Shown piece by piece: positions 1 through 8,683 of a stretch of 64,000 nucleotides of DNA. Under the pieces are notes generated by a model. It did no database searches and had not been told where the DNA came from. It was given only the letters and a program-made list of their open reading frames with translations. Made by a program: the position numbers and the translations under genes. Each line of letters starts with the position of its first letter. Within the stretch, counting starts at the first letter, position 1. Source of the stretch: Williamsia sp. CHRR-6 (GTDB taxonomy: Bacteria > Actinomycetota > Actinomycetes > Mycobacteriales > Mycobacteriaceae); assembly GCF_018474015.1 (NCBI RefSeq), contig NZ_JAHCSG010000004.1:62001-126000 (forward strand). The letters are read 5' to 3'.

Positions 1-63
1 CCGCCCAACCGACGGGGATTACCGCCCAACCGACAGGGATTACCGCCCAGCCGACGGGTCAGG
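1..63. repeat. 21-bp tandem repeat at left edge
   Basis: Three near-identical 21-bp units (1-21, 22-42, 43-63), each beginning CCGCCCAACCGACGGGGATT. The third unit runs into the stop codon of the TetR gene at 59. The array may continue beyond the window. Read on the minus strand just after that stop codon, the units are in frame and would encode PVGWAVI heptads. Confidence 0.85.
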
Positions 64-673
64 CGGATTCGGCGGTGACCTTTTTGACGCCGGCCAGACC
101 ATGCCAGCCCATGCCGACCATGATGTCGGTGGCGGTGTCGAGGTCGATGTCGCCTTCGGAGATGCGGTCGGCCACCGCCTCGCCTGCCCCGACCAGGGCT
201 ACGGCCATCAGCTCGAACTCAGCGTCGGTGGCACCGTCGATGGTGGTGCCGCGCCGCAGCAACTCGGCGATCATCTCGGTCAGCCGCGCTCGGGAGTCCT
301 CGACCAGCGAAGTGAAGTTCGCCTGCCCGATGGCCACGCGGTAGAGCACCCGCCACGACGCGCGATGGGCATCGACGTAGCGAAGGAACTCGTAGATGAC
401 GGTGCGTGCCTGGTCGCGCTGCTTGAGCCGGGGATCGAACCCGACGCTCATCGCCTCGATGAACCGGCTGCCCTCACGCGCCAGGCACGCCGAGAACAGC
501 TCGTCTTTGGATCCGTAGTAGAGGTAGAGCATCGGTTTACTGATGTCGGCCGCAGCGGCGATGGCATCCATCGAGGTCTCGCGATACCCGTTCTCGGCGA
601 ACACCTCCACGGCGGCATCGAGCATCTGTTGCTCGCGCACGGCGCGCGGAAGTCTCTTGGAACCTCCAGCCAC
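59..673 (-). CDS. TetR-family transcriptional regulator (Rv0238-like)
   Basis: Predicted DNA-binding repressor of 204 aa. The N-terminal helix-turn-helix carries the TetR signature (about residues 25-45, core ISKPMLYLYYGSKDELF) and is followed by an all-helical ligand-binding domain. I start at GTG 673, which has GAGGGG about 11 nt upstream and gives the length I recall for M. tuberculosis Rv0238. An in-frame GTG at 682 would add three residues but leaves no room for a ribosome binding site. In mycobacteria this gene is the neighbour of lpqI and aftD. A perfect palindrome at 709-732 covers its likely -10 box, which suggests autorepression. The ligand and targets are unknown. Confidence 0.85.
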   Translation of the reverse strand: MAGGSKRLPRAVREQQMLDAAVEVFAENGYRETSMDAIAAAADISKPMLYLYYGSKDELFSACLAREGSRFIEAMSVGFDPRLKQRDQARTVIYEFLRYVDAHRASWRVLYRVAIGQANFTSLVEDSRARLTEMIAELLRRGTTIDGATDAEFELMAVALVGAGEAVADRISEGDIDLDTATDIMVGMGWHGLAGVKKVTAESA

Positions 674-708
674 GATTCTCACCGCCCCTCACCAACATCT
701 CTGTCGGT

Positions 709-732
709 CTAACTTACCAGGCAGTAAGTTAG
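709..732. promoter_or_regulatory. Palindromic TetR operator
   Basis: Perfect inverted repeat: CTAACTTAC (709-717), six-base spacer, GTAAGTTAG (724-732). It lies about 36 bp upstream of the Rv0238-like TetR start and overlaps the stop codon of the next TetR gene (729-731). On the minus strand TAAGTT (717-712) could be the -10 box. Palindrome and position are seen; use by the adjacent TetR is inference. Confidence 0.7.
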
Positions 733-1328
733 GGCTGCTCGGCTCCGGCCTCACATCGGCCCACCGCATCGAGCGCGGCAGCCACGGTCACCTCGATCAG
801 CGATGCGTCCACGCCACCGAGATCCGGCAGCAGCGTACGCAGCATCAGCGGGCCGATCAGCAGGTCGAACACGTTCTCCGGATTGCTCGGCGGGGTGATG
901 TCGCCGCGCGCGACCGCCCGATCGAGCGCGGCGCGGACCGCAGCACGGCGCGGAAGCAGGAAATCATCGAACATCCGGGTACGCAGTGTGTCGTTGCGCG
1001 CACTTTCCTCGATCAACCCGGGTAACGCGCGCAACACCAGCGGGTCGGAGAAGAAATGGACTTGCTGGCGCTGGAACTCGCGGAGATCATCGGCCAGGGT
1101 GCCGGTGTCGGCAGGCGCGAGGCTGCTGCGCGAGGTCATCGCCGCAGCTACGACCTGTGCGAGCGAGGCGTAGCGCCGATAGATGGCGGGGCGGGTGGTG
1201 CCGGCGGCGCGGGCCACGGCGTCGATAGTGGTGGCGCCGTAACCGTTCTCGATGACCATTTTCGCCGCCTCATCGAGGATGGCGTCGTCGATCGAAGAAT
1301 CTCGTGGGCGTCCGGTGTTGACCATCAT
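729..1328 (-). CDS. TetR-family transcriptional regulator
   Basis: 199-aa predicted repressor. The helix-turn-helix is visible at about residues 35-55 (core TTRPAIYRRYASLAQVV), followed by a helical C-terminal domain of the kind seen in TetR proteins acting on hydrophobic compounds. Two ATG codons stand in tandem at 1328 and 1325; either could start the protein. A perfect 13-bp palindrome at 1332-1344 sits directly upstream, as expected for autoregulation. The gene ends 56 bp before the start of the next TetR gene on the same strand, and its stop codon lies inside that gene's operator. No target gene can be named from context. Confidence 0.85.
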   Translation of the reverse strand: MMVNTGRPRDSSIDDAILDEAAKMVIENGYGATTIDAVARAAGTTRPAIYRRYASLAQVVAAAMTSRSSLAPADTGTLADDLREFQRQQVHFFSDPLVLRALPGLIEESARNDTLRTRMFDDFLLPRRAAVRAALDRAVARGDITPPSNPENVFDLLIGPLMLRTLLPDLGGVDASLIEVTVAAALDAVGRCEAGAEQP

Positions 1329-1331
1329 ACA

Positions 1332-1344
1332 TTACAGACTGTAA
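1332..1344. promoter_or_regulatory. Short palindromic operator of the second TetR gene
   Basis: TTACAG-A-CTGTAA is a perfect inverted repeat four bases upstream of the first ATG of the TetR gene ending at 729. The position fits an autoregulatory operator covering the translation start region; the binding protein is inferred from adjacency. Confidence 0.55.
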
Positions 1345-1431
1345 CGTAACGATGCATGAGGGCGACAGTAGCAGTGTGGAGGGACTCCGGTCTCGGGGGG
1401 CACTGCTCGGTCGGTCGGCTGGGGCAGTCCG

Positions 1432-1734
1432 ATGGGTGAGGCCTTGATCTGGTCTGTCGGCATCGCAACGCTTGCGGTGTCGCTGGTCGTGTCAACGGTC
1501 ACCCTCCTTGTGATTTCGCGGCTGAGGGACTCGGGGGAGGATCCGGATGCCGCGGAAAGTCAGGAGTTCCGCATCGACGCGGGGCACCTGACGCGTGGTG
1601 ACCTACGGGCACTACGGGAATCCGAACGAATTTTACGTGGGGTATTTCGTTCGGATGTGCACCACACGTCGAGTCCGGGGGGACTCGACGCGGATCTTGC
1701 AGATCCCGGTGCATTTCCACGTAGTACTCGCTGA
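1432..1734 (+). CDS. Possible small membrane protein, doubtful
   Basis: An open frame of 100 codons whose first 30 residues form one convincing membrane helix (about residues 6-28, core GIATLAVSLVVSTVTLLVIS) followed by basic and acidic residues. The ribosome binding site is weak (GGGGCAG). The second half lies across strong DNA hairpins at 1621-1707, so it may not be coding; a shorter product or no protein at all is possible. No family recognised and no operon partner. Listed because it is the only plausible gene between the TetR gene and lpqI. Confidence 0.3.
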   Translation: MGEALIWSVGIATLAVSLVVSTVTLLVISRLRDSGEDPDAAESQEFRIDAGHLTRGDLRALRESERILRGVFRSDVHHTSSPGGLDADLADPGAFPRSTR

Positions 1735-1850
1735 TACGCGAGCTCTCTGGTCCTCCCGTGCGGGGAGGCACGACGAGGGCCAGAGCTCGCGGCACCACCG
1801 GAGTCGACGCGTGGTTCGGGGCCACCGTCACTCCTAGTCTTTGCGTTCAC
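1619..1850. other. Hairpin-rich intergenic region
   Basis: Four strong inverted repeats lie within 175 bp. TCCGAACGAA (1621-1630) pairs with 1646-1655. CGTCGAGTCC (1667-1676) pairs with 1681-1690 across a GGGG loop. GGATCT (1692-1697) pairs with AGATCC (1701-1706). CGCGAGCTCT (1737-1746) pairs with 1782-1791, with CCTCCC/GGGGAGG nested inside. The arms are perfect. This is far more structure than a spacer needs and could be a structured RNA, a dispersed repeat, or stacked terminators between the two transcription units. No gene is supported in 1735-1850. Confidence 0.6.
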
Positions 1851-1885
1851 GGGCGCTCGCTGCTGAAACTCAGCAGCGGGCGCCC
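1851..1885 (-). terminator. Terminator of lpqI
   Basis: A 16-bp stem with one mismatch (1851-1866 with 1870-1885) and a three-base loop. The right arm contains the lpqI stop codon (1870-1872). No T-run follows, as is common for actinobacterial terminators. Confidence 0.7.
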
Positions 1886-3075
1886 TGTGCGTTCAGGGTC
1901 CGAGCCACCGATGCATCCACCTGAGCCATCGGCAGCCGTTTCGACCGTACCGCCGCCGACAGAGCCGCGAGCACCGGCGGCACCTGTTCTGTGGACAACC
2001 ACAACGCCAGGTCCGCCCCGGCAGACACCGCCCGAACCACCGCTTCGGGCACCCCATAGCGGGCGCTGATCGCCGCCATGCCACTGAGATCGTCGGTGAA
2101 CACCGGCCCGTCGAACCCGACGCCCCGATATCCGACGCCTGTGCGCAGCAGGCGCATCGCGGCCGGCGAGATGCTGGCGGGGGTGTCGGGTCCGGTCAGC
2201 CCGGGCACGATGAGATGCCCCACCATCACCCCCACCCCGGGGCGATCGGCGCGCGCCGCCGTGTCACGCAGCAGCGACCGGTAGGGCACCAGGTCGTCGG
2301 TGACCAGTTGCGCCAACGGCGGGGTGCGCACCGTGCCGGTGTGCGAGTCACCCGAGCCGTGACCGTGCCCGGGAAAGTGTTTGAACACCGGCATCACCCC
2401 GGCCTCCCGCAGACCGGCGGCATACGCGGCGGCATATGTCGCCACCACGGCCGGATCATCGCTGAAAGACCGGTCCCCGATCACCTCGTCGGCGGGTTCG
2501 TCGCTGACGTCGGCGACCGGCGCGAAGTCGACTGTGATCCCCAACCGCAGCAGCTTCTGACCGGTGGTGAAACCGAGCCGCCGCACCTGCGCCGGGGTGC
2601 GGGTGGCCGCCAGGTCACGTGCCGTGGGGCTGTCGATGCCGAACGAACGCAGCCGCGACACCCGCCCGCCCTCCTGATCCACCGTCACCATCAGAGGCCG
2701 AGGCGACGACGCCCGAATGGCGGCCAGGCGACCGTCGGTGAGGATCGACTTGTCGGTGAAGCTGCCGACGAAGATGCCACCGACGTGATGCTCACGCACC
2801 ACCGCAGCCGCATCATCGGGGCCGCTGACCCCCACCACCAGCATCGCGGCCAGCTTGTCGGGCACGCTCATCGACCGCACGGTCTGTGCCACGCAGCTCG
2901 ACGTCGCAGCTGGGCTGGGCGCGGTGGGCGTCGACACCTGCGACGACCCGGAGGTGTCGACCGAGACCGTCGAGCGTGGCGAAGCGACCTGGGTGTCGCC
3001 TCCACAGGCAGCGACCGTCACTGCGCCGACCGTACTCAGCACGAGCGCGACCACCCGACGACATGGTGTGAGCAT
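1870..3075 (-). CDS. lpqI: LpqI: lipoprotein beta-N-acetylglucosaminidase (GH3, NagZ-type)
   Basis: Cell-wall-anchored glycoside hydrolase of 401 aa that would release GlcNAc from peptidoglycan fragments during wall recycling. The N-terminus is a lipoprotein signal with lipobox VAAC (Cys at residue 24), then a Ser/Thr/Pro-rich linker. The GH3 domain shows the NagZ signature KHFPGHG at about 232-238 followed by DSH, the His/Asp dyad used as acid/base, and a later FTDDLSGM stretch holding the nucleophile Asp. The start is ATG 3075; a GTG directly upstream (3078) is in frame. Divergent from the DUF2613 gene with only 23 bp between starts. The same neighbours (TetR, Rv0236A, aftD) occur around M. 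tuberculosis Rv0237. Confidence 0.93.
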   Translation of the reverse strand: MLTPCRRVVALVLSTVGAVTVAACGGDTQVASPRSTVSVDTSGSSQVSTPTAPSPAATSSCVAQTVRSMSVPDKLAAMLVVGVSGPDDAAAVVREHHVGGIFVGSFTDKSILTDGRLAAIRASSPRPLMVTVDQEGGRVSRLRSFGIDSPTARDLAATRTPAQVRRLGFTTGQKLLRLGITVDFAPVADVSDEPADEVIGDRSFSDDPAVVATYAAAYAAGLREAGVMPVFKHFPGHGHGSGDSHTGTVRTPPLAQLVTDDLVPYRSLLRDTAARADRPGVGVMVGHLIVPGLTGPDTPASISPAAMRLLRTGVGYRGVGFDGPVFTDDLSGMAAISARYGVPEAVVRAVSAGADLALWLSTEQVPPVLAALSAAVRSKRLPMAQVDASVARTLNAQGARC

Positions 3076-3085
3076 CACCAGATGG

Positions 3086-3091
3086 TAGTTT
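3086..3091 (+). promoter_or_regulatory. -10 box of a probably leaderless transcript
   Basis: TAGTTT fits TANNNT and ends 7 nt before ATG 3099, so transcription would begin at or next to the start codon. No convincing -35 is visible; the promoter would overlap the 5' end of the divergent lpqI gene. Confidence 0.4.
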
Positions 3092-3098
3092 GACCGCC

Positions 3099-3299
3099 AT
3101 GACCGACAACCGCCTCATCGCTGGATCCGTCGCGGGCATCCTCGGCGTCATCGTTGCCATCGCGGTGGTGTTCCTTGGCGGGTTCCTGGCCAGCGACGAC
3201 ACCCCGTCGACGTCGCTGAACAAGTTCAACGCCGACAACGGCTTCGTGCAGGGTTCGGTCGACTACGGCACCCGCGACAACGCCGGCACCCAGAACTGA
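3099..3299 (+). CDS. Small membrane-anchored secreted protein, DUF2613 type (Rv0236A-like)
   Basis: 66-aa protein with one N-terminal membrane helix or signal anchor (about residues 7-30, core SVAGILGVIVAIAVVFLGGF) and a short hydrophilic tail rich in Asn, Asp and Gly. It matches the small DUF2613 protein that precedes aftD in mycobacteria. ATG 3099 is preferred to an in-frame TTG at 3090, because a -10 box ends 7 nt upstream of it. aftD follows after 10 bp, so the two are almost certainly one operon. A role in arabinan assembly or as a partner of AftD is inference from strict conservation of the pair. No enzymatic motif. Confidence 0.8.
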   Translation: MTDNRLIAGSVAGILGVIVAIAVVFLGGFLASDDTPSTSLNKFNADNGFVQGSVDYGTRDNAGTQN

Positions 3300-3309
3300 C
3301 CTTCGCTCC

Positions 3310-6300
3310 ATGACGGGCGCACGCCTGTCGATCCGGGGTATCGGATGGGTGGTCCTGGCCGCAGCTGCGCTGTCCTTTGCGCAGTCACCCGGCCGGGTCG
3401 CCGCCGACACCAAACTCGACCTCACCGCCAACCCTGACGGTTTCCTCGCTCGCTCCCTGCACCTGTGGTCCTCGACCGCCCCGATGGGTCAGGTGCAAAA
3501 CCAGGCGTACGGCTACCTGTTCCCGCACGGAGCGTTCTTCGCCCTCGGTGATCTGCTGGCGCTGCCCGCCTGGGTGACCCAACGGCTGTGGTGGACGGCG
3601 CTGCTGGCCATCGGGTTCATCGGCATCGTGCGGTTGGCCGAGACGCTGGGAATCGGTTCGCCCGGATCACGTCTGGTGGCAGCCACCGCGTTCGTGATCA
3701 GTCCTCGCGTGCTGTCCACCATCGGGTCCATCTCGTCGGAGACGTTGCCGATGATGCTGGCGCCCTGGGTGCTGATACCGGTGATCGTGGCACTCGATCC
3801 CATCGCCGTGAATCGCGCTGCACGCGACATGTCGTTGCGGCGCTTGGCGTTTCGATCGGCGCTGGCCGTGGCGGCGATGGGTGCGGTGAACGCGGTGGCC
3901 ACCGCAGCAGCATGCACCCTCGCGATCGTGTGGTGGCTGGCACACCTGCCGATCAACGGTCGACCCATCCGACGCTGGCTGACGTTCAGTGCCTGGTGGG
4001 CTGGCGCAGTCGGGGTGGCGTGTCTGTGGTGGATCGTGCCGCTGCTGATCCTGTCGCAGGTCAGCCCCCCGTTCCTCGACTTCATCGAGTCGTCGCGGGT
4101 GACCACCCGCTGGACCTCGCTGACCGAGGTGCTGCGCGGCACCAGCTCGTGGACGCCGTTCGTCTCCCCCGACCGGGTGGCCGGCGGGCTGCTGGTGTCG
4201 CAGCCGGTGGCGGTGTTGGCCACCGGTGCGGTGGCCGCCGCAGGCCTGGCCGGGTTGGCGATGCGGGCGATGCCCACGCGTGGTCGCCTGGTGACCGCCC
4301 TGGGACTGGGACTGCTGCTGATGGGCCTGGGATACGCAGGCCAGTTGGGTTCGCCAGTGGCCGAACAGGTTCGGGTGTTCCTCGACGGCTCGGGTGCCCC
4401 ACTACGCAACGTCCACAAACTCGACCCGCTGATCCGGATACCGCTGGCGCTGGGTATCGCACACCTGCTGGCGCGGGCCCCGCTGCCGGGCGCCGTGCGG
4501 TGGTCGACGGTCGGCGCCGCGCTGGCCCGCCCCGAACGGTCGCGGTTGGTGCCGGCCGCGTTGGCCGTCATCGTCGTCATCGTCGGAGCGGGGTCGCTGG
4601 CGTGGACGGGGTCGCTGGCCCCACCGGGCACCTACCGCTCCACGCCGTCGTATTGGCAGCAGACCGCCGACTGGCTTCGTGAGCATGCCGAGCCGTCCGG
4701 TCATCCGGCGCGCGCGCTGATCGTTCCCGGTGCGCCATTTGCCTTCTCGCAATGGGGGTTGACCCGCGACGAACCCATCCAACCGCTGATGAGCACACCG
4801 TGGGCGGTGCGCGACGCCATCCCGCTGGTGCCGCCCGGGGCGATCCGGGCGATGGACTCGGTGCAGCGGCTGATCGCCGACGGACGCGGTTCAAGCGGCC
4901 TGGCGCCGACCTTGGCCCAGCAGGGTTTTGGGTACGTGGTGCTGCGCGCCGACCTGGCCCCGGCCGAATCCGACTCGGCCCGACCGATCCTGGCCCAGCA
5001 GGCGCTGCGATCCTCGCCGGGCCTGGTTCAGGTGGCCCGGTTCGGTCCGCTGGTCGGGCCCCGACACGTGCGCAACGTGGTGGGCGACGACGGCCTGATC
5101 CCGCCGGTGCCGGCGATCACGGTCTACGCGGTACGGCCCGCCGCGCTCAACGGCACCGGACCGACGCTGGTCGACCTCGACACCATGCCCCGGGTGGCCG
5201 GGGGCCCCGAATCGTTGGCGCGACTGTCCGAACACGCTGCCCTACAGGGACGCTCACCGCTGGGGCCGGTGCTGCTGGGCGCCGATGCGACCCGCGCCGG
5301 GCTACCGGGCGCACCGGTCACCGTCACCGACACCCCCGCCGACCGCGAGACCAACTTCGGGCGGGTCGACGATCACAGCTCGGCGGTCCGAGCGGCCGGT
5401 GACCCTCGGCGCACCCAGAACTCGGTGCCCGACTATCCGGTGCCGGACACCGACCGCGTTCAGGGCCAGTGGCTGCTCAACGGTCAACCCGGCCAGGTAC
5501 GGGTCACCGCATCCGGATCTGCCTCGGATGCAACGCAACTCGGGCAGAGCGTGCCCGCCGCCTCGCCGGTAGCCGCGTTCGACGGCAACCCGAACACCGC
5601 GTGGGTCAGCCGTGACCTCGACCGCGCGGTGGGCCAATGGTTGCAGGTCGACTTCACCGCACCGCGTCGTGATCTGTCGGTGAGCGTCACCGTGGGAAAG
5701 GGGTTGGGCGCGCAGGTGACCAGTCTGCTGGTGAGCACCGAGGCCGGGACCACCGTCGCCCAGGGTGTGCGCGCCGGTGACCCGGTGACGATCGTGGCCC
5801 CCGCCGGTCGCACCCGTTGGCTGCAGGTACGGGCCATTGGTACCGAGAATGGAGGCCCCGGAAGCCAATTCGCCGTCGATGAGCTGTCGTTGACGCAGGG
5901 GGGCACTGCTGCACCACTGTCGATCACCCATGCCACGGTGCTCCCGAAGGCAACAGGTGAGGTGGATGCCTGGGATCTGGGCCAGGAACTCGGCGGACGC
6001 GGCGACTGCGCGGTCACCGACATCACCCGATGCTCACCGGCGTTGGCGCTGGCACCGGAGGAACCGTCGAGATTCCAACGCACGCTGTCGGTTCCGCAGG
6101 CCGGCGCGGTGACCCCATATGTGTGGGTACGAGCGCGGGCGGGCAGCGCGTTGACTCCACTGCTGGCCGATCCCACGCATCCGCAGGCCACCGGCGCTGC
6201 GGCCACCACCGACCCGCGCGGCTCGGCTGCCGCCGCCGTCGACGGCGATCCGGGCACCACCTGGGTGGCCTCGGATTCATCGGCCACCCCCGGCGCCCCG

Positions 6301-7533
6301 CCGCCGACCATCGACATCACCCTGCCCACACCTCGCCGGGTGACCGGTCTGACCGTTGCGGTGCCGCAGGGTCGCTATCCGGCGGCGCCGAAGAGGATCG
6401 CCGTGGACCTGGGTACCGGGCGCCAGATCCGGACGGTCAACGCCGGCGGTGTCATCGACCTCGACCCGGCGGTGACCGACCGGATCCGGGTGTCGGTGAT
6501 CGAGGCCGCCCCCCTGGTCAACGTCAACAGCCTCGGCTTCGCTTCCCCCGCGCCGACCGGGTTGGCTGAGGTGAGCGTGCGGGTCGACGGCCCCGCGCTT
6601 GGTGTCCCCGACCCCGATCGGGTGGTGCGGGTGGGCTGCGACGACGGGCTGTCGTTGTCCGTCGGTGCCACCCGGGTGGGTCTGTCGGTGACGACCACGG
6701 CCCGTCAGTTCCTCTCTGGCGCACCGGTTTCCGCGGTTGTATGTGCGAGCGGACCGCTGTCGTTGCCGGCCGGGTCGGTGTCGGTGGCGGTCGATCCCGG
6801 GTCGGCGCTCACCGTCGACTCGTTGCGTCTGGAGCGGGTCGGCTCCGCAGCCACCGGGCCCAGCCGCGTCAGCGTGCCCCAGGTGACGCGGTGGTCGAAC
6901 GATCATCGGCGCGTGGTGCTCGCCGCCGCGGACACTGCGAGGGTGCTGACCGTGCCGGAGTCGACGAATCCCGGCTGGCGGGCGCGGGCGGGCGCGACCG
7001 CATTGACGCCCATCGTCATCAACGGATGGCAGCAGGGCTGGATCGTCCCGGCCGGGGTGAGCGGTCCGGTCACCATCGCCATGGGTGCCGACGGGGGCTA
7101 CCGGGCGGCATTGCTGATCGGGTTGACGGCCTTGGTGGTCGTGGTGGCCGGTGCGGTGCTCCCGGCACGAGCACGGGCGGCCGCGCGGCTGGCCACGATG
7201 GCCGCGCCGCCCCCGCTGCACGCGGGCTGGGTGAGCACCACAGCAATCATTGCCGCAGCCGGACTGCTCTGCGGGGTAACCGGATTGGTGGTGTCACTGG
7301 GCGCGGTGGCCCTGGTGCACCGACTGCGCCGGGACCACCCTCGCGTGATACCCGCGCTCGCCGCGGGCGTTTTCGTCGTGGCCGCGGCCGGACTATCCAG
7401 CGGCCCATGGGCCTCGGGGTCGCCGTATGTCGGCTTCAACTGGTGGGTTCAGCTCCCCGCACTGGTCGCGATCAGCGTGGTGTTCGCATCCGCCGCCTGG
7501 CCCGATCGACGCTGCGAACGACGAGATTCATAG
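3310..7533 (+). CDS. aftD: AftD: alpha-(1,3)-arabinofuranosyltransferase
   Basis: Large GT-C-fold membrane enzyme (1407 aa; M. tuberculosis AftD is about 1400) that adds arabinofuranose branches to arabinogalactan and lipoarabinomannan from decaprenyl-phosphoarabinose. The N-terminal third is a multi-helix membrane domain. Its first outer loop has the conserved DTKLDLTANP (residues 33-42) and QNQAYGYLFPHG stretches typical of the family (DUF3367); acidic residues D33 and D37 are where GT-C enzymes usually keep their base (inference). The periplasmic part holds two discoidin/carbohydrate-binding-like modules at about 700-850 and 970-1090 (each with a DGxPxTxW core), and the C-terminus returns to the membrane at about 1260-1400. 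It overlaps tmaT by 85 bp tail to tail. Confidence 0.95.
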   Translation: MTGARLSIRGIGWVVLAAAALSFAQSPGRVAADTKLDLTANPDGFLARSLHLWSSTAPMGQVQNQAYGYLFPHGAFFALGDLLALPAWVTQRLWWTALLAIGFIGIVRLAETLGIGSPGSRLVAATAFVISPRVLSTIGSISSETLPMMLAPWVLIPVIVALDPIAVNRAARDMSLRRLAFRSALAVAAMGAVNAVATAAACTLAIVWWLAHLPINGRPIRRWLTFSAWWAGAVGVACLWWIVPLLILSQVSPPFLDFIESSRVTTRWTSLTEVLRGTSSWTPFVSPDRVAGGLLVSQPVAVLATGAVAAAGLAGLAMRAMPTRGRLVTALGLGLLLMGLGYAGQLGSPVAEQVRVFLDGSGAPLRNVHKLDPLIRIPLALGIAHLLARAPLPGAVRWSTVGAALARPERSRLVPAALAVIVVIVGAGSLAWTGSLAPPGTYRSTPSYWQQTADWLREHAEPSGHPARALIVPGAPFAFSQWGLTRDEPIQPLMSTPWAVRDAIPLVPPGAIRAMDSVQRLIADGRGSSGLAPTLAQQGFGYVVLRADLAPAESDSARPILAQQALRSSPGLVQVARFGPLVGPRHVRNVVGDDGLIPPVPAITVYAVRPAALNGTGPTLVDLDTMPRVAGGPESLARLSEHAALQGRSPLGPVLLGADATRAGLPGAPVTVTDTPADRETNFGRVDDHSSAVRAAGDPRRTQNSVPDYPVPDTDRVQGQWLLNGQPGQVRVTASGSASDATQLGQSVPAASPVAAFDGNPNTAWVSRDLDRAVGQWLQVDFTAPRRDLSVSVTVGKGLGAQVTSLLVSTEAGTTVAQGVRAGDPVTIVAPAGRTRWLQVRAIGTENGGPGSQFAVDELSLTQGGTAAPLSITHATVLPKATGEVDAWDLGQELGGRGDCAVTDITRCSPALALAPEEPSRFQRTLSVPQAGAVTPYVWVRARAGSALTPLLADPTHPQATGAAATTDPRGSAAAAVDGDPGTTWVASDSSATPGAPPPTIDITLPTPRRVTGLTVAVPQGRYPAAPKRIAVDLGTGRQIRTVNAGGVIDLDPAVTDRIRVSVIEAAPLVNVNSLGFASPAPTGLAEVSVRVDGPALGVPDPDRVVRVGCDDGLSLSVGATRVGLSVTTTARQFLSGAPVSAVVCASGPLSLPAGSVSVAVDPGSALTVDSLRLERVGSAATGPSRVSVPQVTRWSNDHRRVVLAAADTARVLTVPESTNPGWRARAGATALTPIVINGWQQGWIVPAGVSGPVTIAMGADGGYRAALLIGLTALVVVVAGAVLPARARAAARLATMAAPPPLHAGWVSTTAIIAAAGLLCGVTGLVVSLGAVALVHRLRRDHPRVIPALAAGVFVVAAAGLSSGPWASGSPYVGFNWWVQLPALVAISVVFASAAWPDRRCERRDS

Positions 7534-8639
7534 GCGCGCAACCACTGTCGGGCTGGCTCTTCGATGAAGCCGTAGCTGGCCGCGGCCACCGCCACGCTGA
7601 GCACCACGGTGATCGGCCAGATGAGCCAGAATGCGCCCGAGGCGAACCCGAACAGGGCGAAGACCACCGACAGCACCGCCAGGTGCCAGATGAAGATCGC
7701 GTAGGACCACCGCCCCAGCGCCTGCATGGGCGCCGACTCCAACCACCGCGATCGGCCCGGCGGGGCCAACACCAGCGGCGCCAACAACGCGAAACCCAGC
7801 AGCGCCCCCAGGACCATCTTGCCGACGAACGCCGACGAGGACACCGCGTCCAGACCTGTCGGTCCGGCCAGCGGCGTGCAGGCGGCCACATAGAGCACCA
7901 GCGCCACCGGCAGCATCACCCGACGATCCACCAGCAGCCGGTGAACACCGTTGGTGGGCCTGCTCACCCCATGCCAGATCACCGACAACTCGGCCAACAC
8001 CATGCCCGCGACGAACCACGGCAGATGTCCGGGCAACCACCCGGTGGCCGAGACACCGGCGGTCAGCGGAAATCCGGCTGCGATGGGCGCCCAGACCAGA
8101 CTGAGCAGCCCGACGCCCAGCAGCACCGGCACCCGCAGCCGCGCACGAGGACCCCGCAGACGCGCGAATCCCAGCGCCACGAACGGCAACACCGCATAGA
8201 AGGACACCTCGACGGCCAGACTCCACATCTGGGTCAGCCCACCGGTCAACGTGTAGGGCACGTAGATCTGCACCAGGAACAGGTTGGCCAGCCACACCTG
8301 CAGATCGGCCCCGCGGGCCACCGGCAACAGCGACAACACCACAACAACCACCACCACATACGCGGGCCAGATGCGTACCACGCGGTGACGGAAATAGCGG
8401 CGAATCGAGGCCGCCGCCGGTCCACCGCGGGCAGCCACCGCGTGCGGACGCCACAGCAAGAATCCCGAGAGCGCGAAGAACACGGCTACCGCCATGTCGA
8501 GACGACCGAGCACCGCACCCAGCGGGGAGCCGTCGACGAGGTTGGTTTGGAACGCCACGTGCGTGGTCAGCACCCCGAGCGCCGCCACCGCGCGGACGCC
8601 CTCCAGCGCGGGAAAGAATGCGCGTTGCGCTGCAGTCAT
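7449..8639 (-). CDS. tmaT: TmaT-like acyltransferase-3 membrane protein (Rv0228-like)
   Basis: 396-aa integral membrane acyltransferase of the OafA/acyltransferase-3 family. The N-terminal signature R16...H27 (EGVRAVAALGVLTTHVAF) and about ten hydrophobic helices are evident. By position and length it corresponds to Rv0228 and to C. glutamicum TmaT, which I recall acetylates trehalose monomycolate before MmpL-dependent export; the substrate here is inferred from that. The promoter box TAGTTT (8651-8646, minus strand) ends 6 nt before the ATG, so the mRNA is probably leaderless. Divergent from the DUF3068 gene at 8768, which is likely part of the same pathway. Confidence 0.85.
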   Translation of the reverse strand: MTAAQRAFFPALEGVRAVAALGVLTTHVAFQTNLVDGSPLGAVLGRLDMAVAVFFALSGFLLWRPHAVAARGGPAAASIRRYFRHRVVRIWPAYVVVVVVVLSLLPVARGADLQVWLANLFLVQIYVPYTLTGGLTQMWSLAVEVSFYAVLPFVALGFARLRGPRARLRVPVLLGVGLLSLVWAPIAAGFPLTAGVSATGWLPGHLPWFVAGMVLAELSVIWHGVSRPTNGVHRLLVDRRVMLPVALVLYVAACTPLAGPTGLDAVSSSAFVGKMVLGALLGFALLAPLVLAPPGRSRWLESAPMQALGRWSYAIFIWHLAVLSVVFALFGFASGAFWLIWPITVVLSVAVAAASYGFIEEPARQWLRAYESRRSQRRSGQAADANTTLIATSAGS

Positions 8640-8683
8640 GGGCCAAAACTACCCGGGCACGCCCGGGGCGAAACGTCGCGAAC

